Source: Leptobrachium leishanense
Lineage: Eukaryota > Chordata > Amphibia > Anura > Megophryidae
DNA length: 64,000 nucleotides
NCBI GenBank assembly: GCA_009667805.1
Contig: CM019063.1
Location: 55,846,881 to 55,910,880 of the forward strand
Direction of reading: 5' to 3'
Shown here: piece after piece, positions 11,021-22,714 of the stretch
Numbering within the stretch: position 1 is the stretch's first letter
Layout: every line of letters begins with the position of its first letter
Notes under the pieces: generated by a model
Database searches by the model: none
What the model was told of the DNA's origin: nothing
What the model saw: the letters and a program-made list of their open reading frames with translations, nothing else
Made by a program: the position numbers and the translations under genes

Positions 11021-11920
11021 CTTAATAAAAACATGTGACAAACACAGATTTTAATATTTGTTACAGAATAAAATGAATTAGTAATGTGCATAATAAGCAT
11101 CAGAAATTTTCATAAATGATCTGTAACCGAGCTCCCTCCATCTTTGTGCCCTCATCCTCCTTGGTACCCTTGCCCTGATCGAAAGTGAATAGGAAGGCGC
11201 TGGCTACACTGTGACACAAAGCTCAACTACCTATATTGTCTCCAGCCTTCAAACGAGGAGGCGCTCATCTATGTACATCCACATTTTCTCACAATCTGGT
11301 GTGCACAAATACACCGCTATATTCATAAACACCTGCTTTCTAAAGCCAGATATACACTGACCACGATGTGCGCAACAGTTTCTTGGTGCCGTGTGGCATC
11401 GTGGTCAAAGCTGGGTATTTTCAACTCCAGGCACTCTGCCATGTGACCCGGCGAGCAGAGAAGATGGGGCCGTAAACACTGAGCGCGTCTCGGCGTGCGG
11501 CGCCGCCTACACGTACTGCGCGTCGCATCGCGTTCAGGGTATTTCCGGCTTTAGGGAATATTCTTGGGTCTTTTGAGTAATGTTTACTGAATCCACACAC
11601 AGACAGTATCCACATATACACCTCTGCTGATATTTACACAGAATGCTGATCTTCACTAAGGCACCCCTGCTTGTGCACATGCACTGATAACACGGATAGA
11701 ACCCTGCTTACGCACACAAACACACACAATCGCATCCATGCTTATTTAATTCATATAAATACATCTCAATTTTACGAAAATGGATTTGTCCACACAAATA
11801 CACTCATGCATCTGCAGAAATCATTGTAGAATCCAGACTCCGACACAGATACACCTGTGATTTCACACGAAGATAGATGTATATATTGTATAAAAGATAC
11901 TGAAATCAAAGATCCCCACT
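11021..11920. other. Intronic or spacer sequence
   Basis: A possible 47-nt minus-strand exon near 11138-11185 (acidic and Lys-rich) was considered, but its phase does not fit the cluster 2 exons. 11400-11530 is GC- and CpG-rich. Nothing else supported. Confidence 0.4.
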
Positions 11921-12787
11921 TTAAAGGGCCGCTACCACCAAAAAATTAAATGTCCTTATTGTGTTTATTTGATGTTGCTGATATCTTACATGTGATTTGT
12001 TTTGCTCTTTCATGTTTAGTTAAGAAAATATTTTACTCTGAGTGTCACTGTGTGCACCCATTGTGATTGTTTTGCAAACTGCCCCTCCCCCCAGGTTCGT
12101 TACAGAGCTTGCGCCTTACTGTGTCGCATTGGGCGTAGAATGAAGTGAATGAGTCAGAACTCTAAAAAAGGATTACAAGTGTGTGGGATGTATGCAAAAT
12201 ACATCAGAGGTAATATAATGTGCTGGGAGCCCACTATCAGATTTCATTCAGCCACCTCTTAACTCTAGTAGCCTAGACAACACAAAAGATCCCCTGTAAC
12301 TTTGTCTAACCATTCCCTCCTCCACCCTATTGCCTCTTCACTACTGTTTTTTATTCTTTAACCACAGATGTAAATTGATACCTGCCATAATATTTTGATA
12401 AATGTTCTATCTTGGCAAAAAGTCTGCAAAATGGAAACAGGAGATAAAAAAAAACTAACAGGGCTATTCAGAAAGAGGTGAAAACTTTGAGAATTGCCAG
12501 GAGAATGAACAATCTTTCTAGACCAAATAGCCAATTTGGAAAGTGAGATAAATGGGAGAATTTTTCTGGTTTGACTATTTTGACCTAGAATTTTCAATTC
12601 TCCAGTCATTCTCAAGGTTTTCACCTCTCTTTGAACAACTCTGTAAGTTTATTGTATCCTTTTTACATGCAATTTCTTCAAACAAAGAAAAAAAAACCCG
12701 CAGCATGTGTTTTATAAGGTGGTTTTGTTTGTAATGCACAAGTAATCTAGTTACAGCTTATGGAAGTGGTAGTGTATACAGCTTTAA
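11921..12787. mobile_element. MITE family E copy, near complete
   Basis: Runs from TTAA at 11921 (then AGGGCCGCTACCACC) to TTAA at 12784-12787, preceded by an inverted copy of the end ('ggaagtggtagtgtatacagct'). It shares its interior with the copies at 51624 and 54259 in reverse orientation. A family B MITE is inserted at 12459-12643. Confidence 0.75.
12459..12643. mobile_element. MITE family B copy
   Basis: A palindromic element of 185 bp with ends CAGGGCTATTCAGAAAG and TTTGAACAACTCTG and the TAA trinucleotide on each side. Both arms carry the 'atagccaatttggaaagtgag' or 'gggagaattttt' blocks of the family. Confidence 0.75.
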
Positions 12788-12888
12788 CTCCTTTCACTAC
12801 CGATATAGAGATATCTCGGGCTTCAAAAGGCACCATCTGGTGCCACGATATCGAGATATCTCGGTATACTGATCTGCAGCCAAAAAGC
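12788..12888. repeat. Palindromic host sequence of a CR1 insertion
   Basis: Contains two copies of a 'gatatcgagatatctcgg'-like palindrome and ends 'ctgcagccaaaaagcaaatg'. The mirror sequence 'cgtttgcttttgggctgcag' resumes at 14521 beyond the CR1 LINE. The two sides are therefore arms of one older palindromic element that the LINE split. Confidence 0.6.
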
Positions 12889-14515
12889 AAATGAAATTTG
12901 TGAATAAAGCCCCAGGACCGGATGGAATTCACCCGCGAGTACTGAGGGAGCTATGTGTTGAAATATGTAAACCTCTGTTCTTAATCGTTCAAGATTATTT
13001 TCTTACAGGAATCGTACCAGAGGATTGGAGAAAAGCTGACGTGGTCCCTATAGTTAAGAAAGGTTTAAAATTTGTGCCTGGGAATTACAGACCTGTGAGC
13101 TTAACATCTGTGGCTGGGAAAGTATTTGAGGGGTTACTAAGGGATAATATTCAGGAATTTATTGGGAGGTATAATGTAATTGGCAAAAATCAGTATGGTT
13201 TTATGATACACAGATCATGTCAGACTAACCTAATTACGTTCTATGAAGAAGTAAGTAGAAGTATAGATCAGGGGGTCGCAGTGGATGTGATTTACTTGGA
13301 TTTTGCCAAAGCTTTTGACACAGTTCCACACAAGAGGTTACTATTTAAATTAAGAAAAATTGGTTTAGATGAAAATACTTGTTCTTGGATAGGAAACAGG
13401 GTACAGAGAGTGGTCACAAATGGTACATTTTCAAGATGAACACCAGTGGTAAGTGTTGTCCCTCAGGGGTCTGTTATAGGACCAATTCTATTCAATTTAT
13501 TTATAAATGACCTTGAGATAGGCATTGAAAGTCATGTATCAGTGTTTGTAGATGACACAAAACTAGGAAAAGTAGTATGATACTTCGCTGCAGAGGGATT
13601 TAGATAGATTGGGGGACTGGGCACTTAAATGCAAAGTTATGCACTTTGGAGTGAAGAACACACAAGCAACTTATACCCTAATGGTACAGAGTTAGGGATA
13701 TCCAAGCAGGAGAAGGATTTGGGAATAATCATAGACTTCAAACCAAGTAACAATGTGCAATGTCAAACATCAGCCGCCAAGACCAGCAAGATATTGGCAT
13801 GCATTAAAAGGGGAGTTCACTCCCGGGATGAAAACATAATTTTGCCTCTTTATAAATCAATGGTTAGACGCACCTTGAATATGCCGTGCAATTTTGGGCA
13901 CCTGTCTTAAGAAAGGATATTATGGCGCTAGAAAAAGTGCAGAGACGGCAACTAAATTAATAAGGGGAATGGAAGATTTAAGTTATGAGGAAAGACTAAC
14001 AAGCTTAAACCTGTTTAGTTTAGAAAAAACGGCGCCTTAGAGGGGATCTGATAACTTTATATAAATATATACGGGGCCATTATAAACCATTGTCTGGAAA
14101 CCTATTCATTAACAGGACTATACAAAGAACACGAGGTCACCCATTTAGACTGGACGAAAGGAAATTCAGCCTAAAGCATAGGAAGGGTTATTTTACGGTG
14201 AGAACAATAAAGCCGTGGAATTCTCTGCCTGTTGAGGTGGTTGGGTCAGAGACTTACAGACTTTTAAAAAATTACTGGATGACTTCCTGCAGACACAGAA
14301 TATTAAGGGTTAGAATATTTAATATGTGGGTAAAAGCTGCTCGATCCAAGGAGAAATCTGACGCCATCTGGGGTCAAGAAGGAATTTTTCCCCAGTTTGT
14401 TGCATATTGGCAAGCATTTCAGACTGGGATTTTTGCCTTCTTTTGGATCAACAAGGTAGGTGTTGTGTGAGAGGCTGAACCCGATGGACACATGTCTTTT
14501 TTCAGCCTATGTAAC
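12889..14515 (+). pseudogene. CR1 LINE, 5'-truncated and decayed
   Basis: Frames at 12891-13439, 13629-13910 and 14090-14470 give an interrupted CR1 reverse transcriptase. The RT fingers motif NKAPGPDGIHP is at the start, then GIVPEDWRKADVVPI, NYRPVSLTSV and the palm motif YLDFAKAFDTVPH. The FADD-type active site is degraded (around 13545 it reads 'tttgtagatgacac'). The C-terminal 'WNSLPVEVV' is present near 14217. The 3' UTR ends with 'ttcagcctatgtaact', the usual CR1 3' end. Endonuclease and N-terminal parts are absent. At least three frame breaks make it dead. Confidence 0.85.
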
Positions 14516-14842
14516 TAATTTCGTTTGCTTTTGGGCTGCAGAAGGTGCCCACTAAGTTTCAGCCCTGTGGACATAATGTCCAAAGAGCTAAAACTGTAAA
14601 ATCAGCTGCTCAAAGCTCTGAAATATCAGGCTTTCAACAGCTGATGCAGGAATAAAAAGAAGAAAATAGACCTGCTGCTCAAACCTCTAACTCAATTTGG
14701 CAGTAGATGGCGCCATCTACTGGCCAAAAATAGGTTATTTACAGTAAGAAATACAATGGGGATATGCTCAACTATTTCTTACTTTAATATAGCTCAAATT
14801 AAGATCTGTTGGTTTATTTAAGACCCTGAGTGCAGCTATAGC

Positions 14843-14877
<35 letters not shown>

Positions 14878-15019
14878 TATATATTCTTTTTACATAAACC
14901 ATCGATATTTTTATACTTTATTTATATAGCATCAGCATAGTCCATAGCACTGTACAAGACAAATGGACAAGGGGTTACTGGTTACTCAGATCTTGCATAA
15001 CACAGTCTCACGTATTTAC
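14516..15019. other. Intronic spacer with simple repeat and LINE tail
   Basis: Holds a (TA)n tract at about 14846-14882 and a minus-strand LINE tail at about 14915-14975 ('tatttatatagcatcagcatagtcc'). 14521-14640 is the right arm of the palindrome that hosts the CR1 LINE. Confidence 0.6.
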
Positions 15020-15399
15020 CTGAGACAAGCCGCTTCTGTAAATCAGATATATCTGTGAAGAAACACGAGGCTGTTTTTCCGTTACCCGGTTGTTTCCTTG
15101 TGCCGGTGTTAACGATCCCTGGACCTTCCCTCCTACCTCTCCCTTTGTTCTTATCTCCTCTTACTGTCCTCTTGTTTTGCTGACACAGATCCAGCCACCT
15201 TGGAATCTCTCCACTTTCTATTTTCGACTCCAATTCCCTCCCTGTGAACTGAGGATAAGCAGCGGACAGCAGGACGGATGTGCAGACGACTGGAAGCAAG
15301 TCCTTTAATGATTCTGTGGCGTGAGCTGGTGTAGGACACGGCGTGCCACACACTCCGCCGCCAGAAGGGAGAAGCCTGGGCAGTGATTCCATCGGGTTC
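15020..15399 (-). CDS. Host gene exon, cluster 2 (first seen exon), unknown protein
   Basis: Minus-strand exon of 380 nt. The acceptor is 'gtgagattccag' before 15399 and the donor is CTCAG followed by GTAAAT at 15019. It reads one completing base, 126 codons and one leftover G. The peptide contains PRLLPSGGGVCGTPCPTP, IESGEIPRWLDLCQQNK, a basic stretch KNKGRGRRE that could be a nuclear signal, and TDISDLQKRLVS at the end. An open frame of this length bounded by good splice sites is unlikely by chance, and the leftover G joins the GA of the exon at 11020. I recognise no domain. Upstream exons were not found in the transposon-rich sequence to the right. Confidence 0.7.
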
Positions 15400-15808
15400 C
15401 TGGAATCTCACCTTTTCTTACCTTAATGTTTTGTTAACAGTTTCATAAAAGTTAGTTTTCAGAAAGTCATGCCGGCTCCGTTCAGATTGTTAGTGATCCA
15501 TGGTGAGGAATGCATGTTGGATCCTGTTACTAAGTAACCTGGGCTTTGTCCTTCCTTAATGCCCCGGGCCTTGCCTTGGTAACCAAACCCGAATGGTTCC
15601 CATTGTTTCCTTGTTTGTTGCAAGGGACTAACTAAGCCAGCGTGTTTCTAGAAGAGTGTGACATTCCATGTGACATTGTAAATATCACAAACGCTGAATA
15701 GAAGAGCAACAATATATCTATTTTACTCTGGAGCTGACCTTATAAACTCCAGGAAAAGCCTAATGCTTCATATTATCTTATGGCCATTTTAGCATCAATA
15801 CGCATTTA
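15400..15808. other. Intronic spacer upstream of the cluster 2 exon
   Basis: No repeat family or further exon recognised. Confidence 0.4.
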
Positions 15809-16543
15809 GGGCTCTGTTACATTCTTCATGCAAAAACGCACGCAGAACGTGTGAATTTTTGCACGTAGCGTTAAACGTTAACTAGCGTAAATTAATGCTA
15901 GTATCATAATCCTCGTGCATTTTTCCATCCGTCAAAAAATAACGCGCGTAAAACGGACATGCAAAAACCGGCGCGCAGCAACGTTGCGCGCAGAAATCAG
16001 TTTTTTCATGCGATTCAGCCAATCACAATTAAGAACCACAATTGTCTCCCGTTCAGTTTTTGCACCTGTCAAAGTCAATCTGCGCTTATATGCTGCATCA
16101 ATAAAAAAAAACAAGCACAACCTCTCTATTTTATTGTTTGGGTACGTATAGAATGTGTAACTATACAGTACGTTGCTGTATTTTTTTTTTTCGGGCTGGT
16201 GTATTTGGTTTCGGCCAGAACGTTCAGATTTGCAGTTACCACCAGCCCTTTCAAAGACGTTAAAATTATGCGCGCAAACGTTGTCCGTTAAATTTTGCAC
16301 ATAGATTGTAATACCATCCGCGTAGCAGCGCACAAACGCATTTGTGCTCACAATGTTAAGTATAGGACGCGCGCAGTACAGTAAGCTCACGCAGCGTCTG
16401 CGCAGGTTCACCCGCGGTAGACGTTAACGCACATTGTTTGCGCGGACATTGGAATACGACGTTCAGAGCAAAAGGTTTTGCCCCTCGCGTTAATGCGTTT
16501 TTGCGCATGCGTTAATGTTTGCGTTAACATTGTAATAGAGCCC
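15809..16543. mobile_element. MITE family C copy (Harbinger-like)
   Basis: Ends GGGCTCTGTTACATT and AATGTAATAGAGCCC (positions approximate to a few bases), with a TTA duplication at 15806-15808 and 16544-16546. It is rich in 'gcgcgc' and 'cgttaa' words arranged as a long imperfect palindrome. A TWA target duplication is the PIF/Harbinger signature, so that class is inferred. Confidence 0.8.
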
Positions 16544-17339
16544 TTAGTCTATACATGCACATTTTATATTTTGGCATGCAGAGGAATTATTCGATACTAC
16601 AGGTATGTGTATATGATTATATATAAAGGGATTATTCAGAAAACACTTCAGCGAAACACAATTCAGCATAATTTCAGCGCTTTATGGATCGGCGCACTTC
16701 GGTGGGCTTAGGCGATACCATTTCACCTACCCTGCGGTGAATTAACTATTCACCGGAGGATCCCCGAAGTGCACCGACGATGGAGTCGCCGAAGACTGCA
16801 GAACTGACCACCGAACACCGCCGTCATGCAGAAAAAAAAAAAAAAGGAACTCTGCCATTTTTCTAATAGGCGTTTAAAACAATAAAAATGCTTTAAAATG
16901 TGTCTAAATAATAAAACTGGCCCTATAAAAAAATAATAAAAAGGTTGGTTACAGAATGAAAAAAAGCCTTTTAAAAAAACTGCAAATCAAAACTTTTGTC
17001 TAAAAAGTACAAAAAAGGGTTACAAAAAAATAGACTTTTTGCTGAAAATGAAAAGAATAAATGGTTGTGTGAAAAAAAAAGAGTAAAAACTATATTATTT
17101 TTGTACATTGAATCCTATGAGATTCACCTGTTTAAACCTGTCGACCTGAATCACCGAAAATCAGGGCATTTCACTGACACTTAGGTGCAGTTCGGCGATC
17201 TGTGAATATTAGTTTACTATGGGCCAATTTTGCCGTCTGTGGATCTGCGGAGATCTGCACTGTATTTCGCGCTCAATTCGCCAGCATTTGATGAATTGAC
17301 AATTTAGTGCAGGGGTCGGCAACCTTTCTCTGCCTGAGG

Positions 17340-17510
17340 GTCGGATGCAACAACTGTGAATGCATGGAGGGCCGGAAGCAACAACTGTGAATGCATGGAG
17401 GGCCGGATGCAACAACTGTAACTGTAAATGCATGGAGGGCCGAATGCAACAACTGTGAATGCATGGAGGGCCGGATGCAACAACTGTGAATGCATGGAGG
17501 GCTGCATTCA
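17340..17510. repeat. Minisatellite, about 31 bp unit
   Basis: Five to six copies of 'ggatgcaacaactgtgaatg' plus 'catggagggcc', just inside the left end of the hAT element. Confidence 0.9.
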
Positions 17511-17652
17511 CCTACAAAGCTACTAAAATTATAATATTGTAATAACGCAACAATCACAGTAGATTCCAGTGTAATAGCGCATTAAGCAGATATTGCAATT
17601 CCACATCATAATATAAATTTAGCAATCCCCTGCCTGACCCCACACAATTTAT

Positions 17653-19513
17653 ACCTGCAGCAGAGCCCAGAAATGTATACCTGCAGCAGAGCCCAGAAAT
17701 GTATACCTGCAGCAGAGCCCAGAAATTCATACCTGCAGCAGAGCCCAGAAATTCATACCTGCAGCAGAGCCCAGAAATTTATACCTGCAGCAGAGCCCAG
17801 AAATGTATACCAGTAGCAGAGCCAAGAAATGTATACCTGCAGCAGAGCCAGAAATGTATACCTGCAGCAGAGCCCGGAAATGTATACCAGAGCCCAGAAA
17901 TGTATACCTGCAGCAGAGCCCAGAAATGTATACCTGCAGCAGAGCCCAGAAATTTATATCCGTAGCAGAGCCCAGAAATTTATATCCGTAGCAGAGCCCA
18001 GAAATTTATACCAGTAGCAGAGCCCAGAAATGTATACCTGCAGCAGAGCCCAGAAATTTATACCAGTAGCAGAGCCCAGAAATGTATACCAGCAGCAGAG
18101 CCCAGAAATTTATACCTGCAGCAGAGCCCAGAAATGTATACCAGCAGCAGAGCCCAGAAATGTATACCTGCAGCAGAGCCCAGAAATGTATACCTGCAGC
18201 AGAGCCCAGAAATGTATACCAGCAGCAGAGCCCAGAAATGTATACCTGCAGCAGAGCCCAGAAATGTATACCTGCAGCAGAGCCCAGAAATGTATACCTG
18301 CAGCAGAGCCCAGAAATGTATACCCGCAGCAGAGCCCAGAAATGTATACCAGCAGAAGAGCCCAGAAATGTATACCAGCAGCAGAGCCCAGAAATGTATA
18401 CCTGCAGCAGAGCCCAGAAATTTATACCAGCAGCAGAGCCCAGAAATTTATATCCGTAGCAGAGCCCAGAAATTTATATCCGTAGCAGAGCCCAGAAATG
18501 TATACCAGCAGCAGAGCCCAGAAATTTATACCTGCAGCAGAGCCCAGAAATGTATACCTGCAGCAGAGCCCAGAAATGTATACCAGCAGCAGAGCCCAGA
18601 AATGTATACCTGCAGCAGAGCCCAGAAATGTATACCTGCAGCAGAGCCCAGAAATGTATACCAGCAGCAGAGCCCAGAAATTTATATCCGTAGCAGAGCC
18701 CAGAAATTTATACCAGTAGCAGAGCCCAGAAATGTATACCTGCAGCAGAGCCCAGAAATTTATACCAGTAGCAGAGCCCAGAAATGTATACCAGCAGCAG
18801 AGCCCAGAAATTTATACCTGCAGCAGAGCCCAGAAATGTATACCTGCAGCAGAGCCCAGAAATGTATACCAGCAGCAGAGCCCAGAAATGTATACCTGCA
18901 GCAGAGCCCAGAAATGTATACCTGCAGCAGAGCCCAGAAATGTATACCTGCAGCAGAGCCCAGAAATTTATACCTGCAGCAGAGCCCAGAAATGTATACC
19001 TGCAGCAGAGCCCAGAAATGTATACCAGCAGCAGAGCCCAGAAATGTATACCTGCAGCAGAGCCCAGAAATGTATACCTGCAGCAGAGCCCAGAAATGTA
19101 TACCAGCAGCAGAGCCCAGAAATGTATACCTGCAGCAGAGCCCAGAAATGTATACCTGCAGCAGAGCCCAGAAATGTATACCAGCAGAAGAGCCCAGAAA
19201 TGTATACCAGCAGCAGAGCCCAGAAATGTATACCAGCAGCAGAGCCCAGAAATATATACCAGTAGCAGAGCCCAGAAATGTATACCTGCAGCAGAGCCCA
19301 GAACTTTATACCTGCAGCAGAGCCCAGAAATTTATACCTGCAGCGGAGCCCAGAAATGTATATCTGCAGCAGTGCCCAGAAATGTATACCAGCAGCAGAG
19401 CCCAGAAATGTATACCAGAGCCCAGAAATGTATACCAGAGCCCAGAAATGTATACCTGCAGCAGAGCCCAGAAATTTATACCAGCAGCAGAGCCCAGAAA
19501 TTTATACCAGCAG
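17653..19513 (+). repeat. 26-bp minisatellite, left block
   Basis: About 71 copies of a 26-bp unit ('cctgcagcagagcccagaaa' plus 'tgtata'), with variants in three positions (cctg/ccag, ttta/tgta, gtagc/gcagc). A few units are shortened to 'ccagagcccagaaatgtata'. None of the three forward frames of the unit contains a stop and each copy supplies ATG, so open frames of up to 460 codons appear. They are repeat artefacts. The array resumes at 21441. Confidence 0.95.
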
Positions 19514-19974
19514 TAGGGATGAGCCGAACACTCCCTGAGTTCGGTTCGGAGCCGAACCCGAACTTCCCAAATGTTCGTATCCGAACCCGAACTCGAACTC
19601 AATACAAGTCAATGGGGCTGAAAATTCGGTTTTTAGAGTGCTCTCCAAGAGGGCATATATGCTAGATATTTGCCATAAAAGGTGTATGGGGGTCCGGGTA
19701 GTGCCCTGGGGGACAGGAAACAAGGACAAAAAGTTTAAAAGAAACGTTTTTAAAGGGACAGTGAGTTTTCCATGAAATAAGGGTTAAAAATAAAAAATTC
19801 CTTCAAATATCGTGCCTAGGAGGTCCCCATAACCTGCCCGTGAAGTGGCGGATTTCTAGGATGTATAGAAATATGTAAAAACCAAAAAATGACATTTCAA
19901 ATGACGGTAATCCATAAACAACTGCTTGGGGCGGCAGTCTGTATGAAAAGAGGAGACATTTTCGGATACGCAGA

Positions 19975-20947
19975 AAAAGTTTACTGATTTTTTGGCGGTG
20001 AAAAGCAGGAGAATGACTGGAGAATGGAAAATTCTAGACCAAATAGCCAATTTGGAAAGTGAGATAAATGGGAGAATTTTTCTGGTTTGGCTATTTTGAC
20101 CTAGAATTTTCTCTCCAGTCATTCTCCTGAGTTTCACATTTCTCTGAATAACCCTGTCAGGGTTATTCAGAGAGCGGTGAAGAGCAGGAGAATGACTGGA
20201 GAATGGAAAATTCTAGGTCAAAATAGCCAAACCAGAAAAATTCTCCCATTTAGGCTAGGGTCAGACTAGCGAATTTTTAACATGCGTTTAGGCGCACTTA
20301 ATCACGGCCGCACTAGCAGCAAATGATGGGCAATGACGGCCAATATGCCAATATACGAAGTACGGTCGCACGAAGGTCCGGCTGCGCAACGCAAGTGGAA
20401 AATGAATGCATTTTTTCGAGAACGCAGAACCGCTAGTACGGACGTACAGAGTGCGCTGCGTCCACTAGCGGCGTGTGTGCGTGATTTGGAGACGTCAGAC
20501 CCTGCTCATGTCTGGCCATCATAACGTCCAGACACGCAAAGTTTCCTGGTTTGGACCCGTAAAAAAATCACGCACAAAAATGCGCATCGTATGACCGTTT
20601 TCGCGCATTCCGTGAAAAAATACGGCAATGCGTTCGGACGCACTTTTTGACGGTCGCTGCGAAAAATGCATTAGTCTGACCCAAGCCTTATCTCACTTTC
20701 CAAATCGGCTATTTGGTCCAGATTGTTCTCTTTTCCTCCCATTCTCCTGGTTTTCACCTTTCTCTGAACAACCCTGAGAGAGAGGTGAAAGCCAGGAGAA
20801 CTGGCAGGAGAAGAGAACAATCTAGACCAAATAGCCAATTTGGAAAGTGAGTTAAATGGGAGAATTTTTCTGGTTTGGCTATTTTGACCTCGAATTTTCA
20901 CTTCTCCAGTTATTCTCCTGCTTTTCACCGCTCTCTGAATAACCCTG
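19975..20947. repeat. Three adjacent family B MITEs
   Basis: Copies at about 19975-20156 (left end worn), 20158-20776 (split by a family D MITE) and 20777-20947 lie directly next to each other. Each has the AGGAGAATGACTGGAGAAT-type arm and the CTGAATAACCCTG or near end. Confidence 0.8.
20253..20687. mobile_element. MITE family D copy (Harbinger-like)
   Basis: Ends GGCTAGGGTCAGACTAG and CTGACCCAAGCC, with a TTA duplication at 20250-20252 and 20688-20690. It splits a family B arm exactly (…CCCATTTA | TCTCAC…). Length 435 bp, CpG-rich. Confidence 0.88.
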
Positions 20948-21440
20948 TGAATGTTTAACCCCGAGGTGAAAAATAACATTGCTTTAGATATTATTTTGAA
21001 TTTTTTTCAAACACCAGTTAAATGCAGCATATTAGGAAGTTTTAGGAGGGAAATTAATTTTCAAATCTCAATCAAAAGCAGACACCACCCCACCCCCTCA
21101 GTATAGTGTGCAATGTATCAAATTGATTACCAGACTAAAAACACCTGGTGTTATGCCCGTTTTTGAACAGAGGTCATTTAGAGTTGAGAATCTTTCCACG
21201 TATACATTCGTTTTTAATTCAATATCTAATAAACCGTTGCTTATAATATTCTGCAGTAGTCTCTTTATTTCTAGATTTTTTTAGTATTTTTTTAAGCATT
21301 TTCTATACTTTTTTCAAAATTTCTTTTTTTTTTTCGAACTCGAACCGAACATACCCAAAAAGTTCGAAGTTCGCGAACTTTCGAACTGCCAAAGTTCGGG
21401 CCGAACTCTGAACCGTCCAAACCCGAACAGCTCATCCCTA

Positions 21441-21622
21441 ACCAGCAGCAGAGCCCAGAAATTTATATCCGTAGCAGAGCCCAGAAATTTATACCAGTAG
21501 CAGAGCCCAGAAATGTATACCTGCAGCAGAGCCCAGAAATGTATACCAGCAGCAGAGCCCAGAAATTTATACCTGCAGCAGAGCCCAGAAATGTATACCT
21601 GCAGCAGAGCCCAGAAATTTAT
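21441..21622 (+). repeat. 26-bp minisatellite, right block
   Basis: Seven units of the array at 17653-19513, continuing after the second hAT element. Confidence 0.95.
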
Positions 21623-22148
21623 GGAATATAATCCGCCCAGATATAACACATACTGTTATGTGACTGTGTGTGACACTGCAGGCAGCTCAGCTGGCTGATG
21701 GGCAGGTGGAGTGTGGAGTTGGAGACAGGAGAGGTCACTTCGTCAGTAGCTGGATTTTTTTTACCAAACGCGGGAGGCTGGATGATAGTGGTGCCAGTGC
21801 GGTGAGTGCGGGGGACGAGGGGAAGAAGAGCGTCTGGATTTGCCCAACACTAAGCGTCGCGCATTAATCCCACCACTCTTCCACTCCGTCTCCCTGACCG
21901 CGCCCACACACATGGTCTCACATACGGGGGCAGCGTTGCGCTGCCGAAACCATTTTGGCGGAGCCCGCTGCCTGGGGTTTCAAATTGTTATTGCCGACAC
22001 CCGCAGGCCATAAAAACAGGGGCGGCGGGCCGTAGGTTGCCGACCCCTGGTTTTGTGACTAGACAAACTGCCACGAAATTTCCCCATATGGTGAAATCCG
22101 CCTTTCGGTGCCCTTCAGTGGCAAGTTCGGTCCTTTCTGAATAACCCT

Positions 22149-22714
22149 ATAATGGAATTCTTTAGCCCTGGGAGTGAGATCTCCCACATTAAAAAAATAT
22201 ATCCTACGTCCTGGCAAGATGGTGCAATGGTCTGTAAACCAGAAAATCTCAGGTCAGTTTTTAATAATTACCATGGGGAAATGCAGACTGAATCCTGCAA
22301 TCACTGAGCAGCAAATCATATCCCCTGTGCTGTGCTTCACATATCCTGCAAACCTGTCCTGCTAGGGGGACCTGAGGACCAGGGTTGGGAAACACTGATT
22401 TATAGGAACCAACCAAGCAGACATGTTGAAACTGTAAGAGAATGTACAGAAGCTATTTGGCTTTCACACCCATTGCCACATTCTATAGTTATGGCTAGAC
22501 CAGGATTAGGGTATCTATAGGCTCAGAATTAGGTTTAGTTTCAGAATTAGGCTTTGTTCCGGGGTTAGGTATAGAGTCAATGCAAGGTTCTCCTTGAGGA
22601 TTTTTTTTTGCTTCACTTTTTTATGCAGGTCTACAGTTATTTTAAATTTAAGTAAATCATGCAAAGGGGTGTCTTTCTAGTAAAATAAGAGACAAAAAAT
22701 GAATAAAACAACTA
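22149..22714. other. Spacer with one hAT-like end
   Basis: The reverse complement of about 22383-22400 reads CAGTGTTTCCCAACCCTGG, a common hAT terminus in vertebrates. The partner end was not located. No gene seen. Confidence 0.45.

Larger units (their letters stand above)
19514..21440. mobile_element. Second hAT element inserted in the 26-bp array
   Basis: Ends TAGGGATGAGC and GCTCATCCCTA form a perfect 11-bp inverted pair. The perfect octamer ACCAGCAG, itself part of the 26-bp unit, is duplicated at 19506-19513 and 21441-21448. It has subterminal 'gttcgg' and 'ccgaac' palindromes. At 1927 bp without transposase it includes three family B MITEs. Confidence 0.92.
17310..22049. mobile_element. 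Large non-autonomous hAT transposon
   Basis: Ends CAGGGGTCGGCAACCT and AGGTTGCCGACCCCTG are a perfect 16-bp inverted pair. Flanking octamers ATTTAGTG (17302-17309) and GTTTTGTG (22050-22057) match at 6 of 8 positions. At 4740 bp it is made mainly of minisatellites (17340-17510 and the 26-bp array) and a second hAT element, with no transposase. Confidence 0.9.
16627..22148 (-). mobile_element. MITE family A copy, outermost shell of a five-level nest
   Basis: The left end AGGGATTATTCAG is at 16627 and the right end CTGAATAACCCT at 22137-22148, with ATAA on both sides. Family A sequence occupies 16627-17309 and 22058-22148. A hAT element at 17310-22049 separates them. Confidence 0.8.

Noticed and set aside
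10915..11100. Open frame with KASIADICVEFISIQGI
   Set aside because: Runs through the likely intron upstream of the acceptor and is out of phase with the neighbouring exons; the frame used for the exon fits both junctions.
11138..11185. Possible small acidic exon on the minus strand
   Set aside because: Acceptor and donor are weak and it would introduce a stop when joined to the exon at 15020.
18134..19516. 460-codon open frame of repeated MYTCSRAQK-like peptide
   Set aside because: Produced by the 26-bp minisatellite, which has no stop in any forward frame; several other long frames overlap it with the same peptide.
17310..22049. CRISPR-like array at the 26-bp repeats
   Set aside because: Units are contiguous without unique spacers and lie in a eukaryotic transposon.
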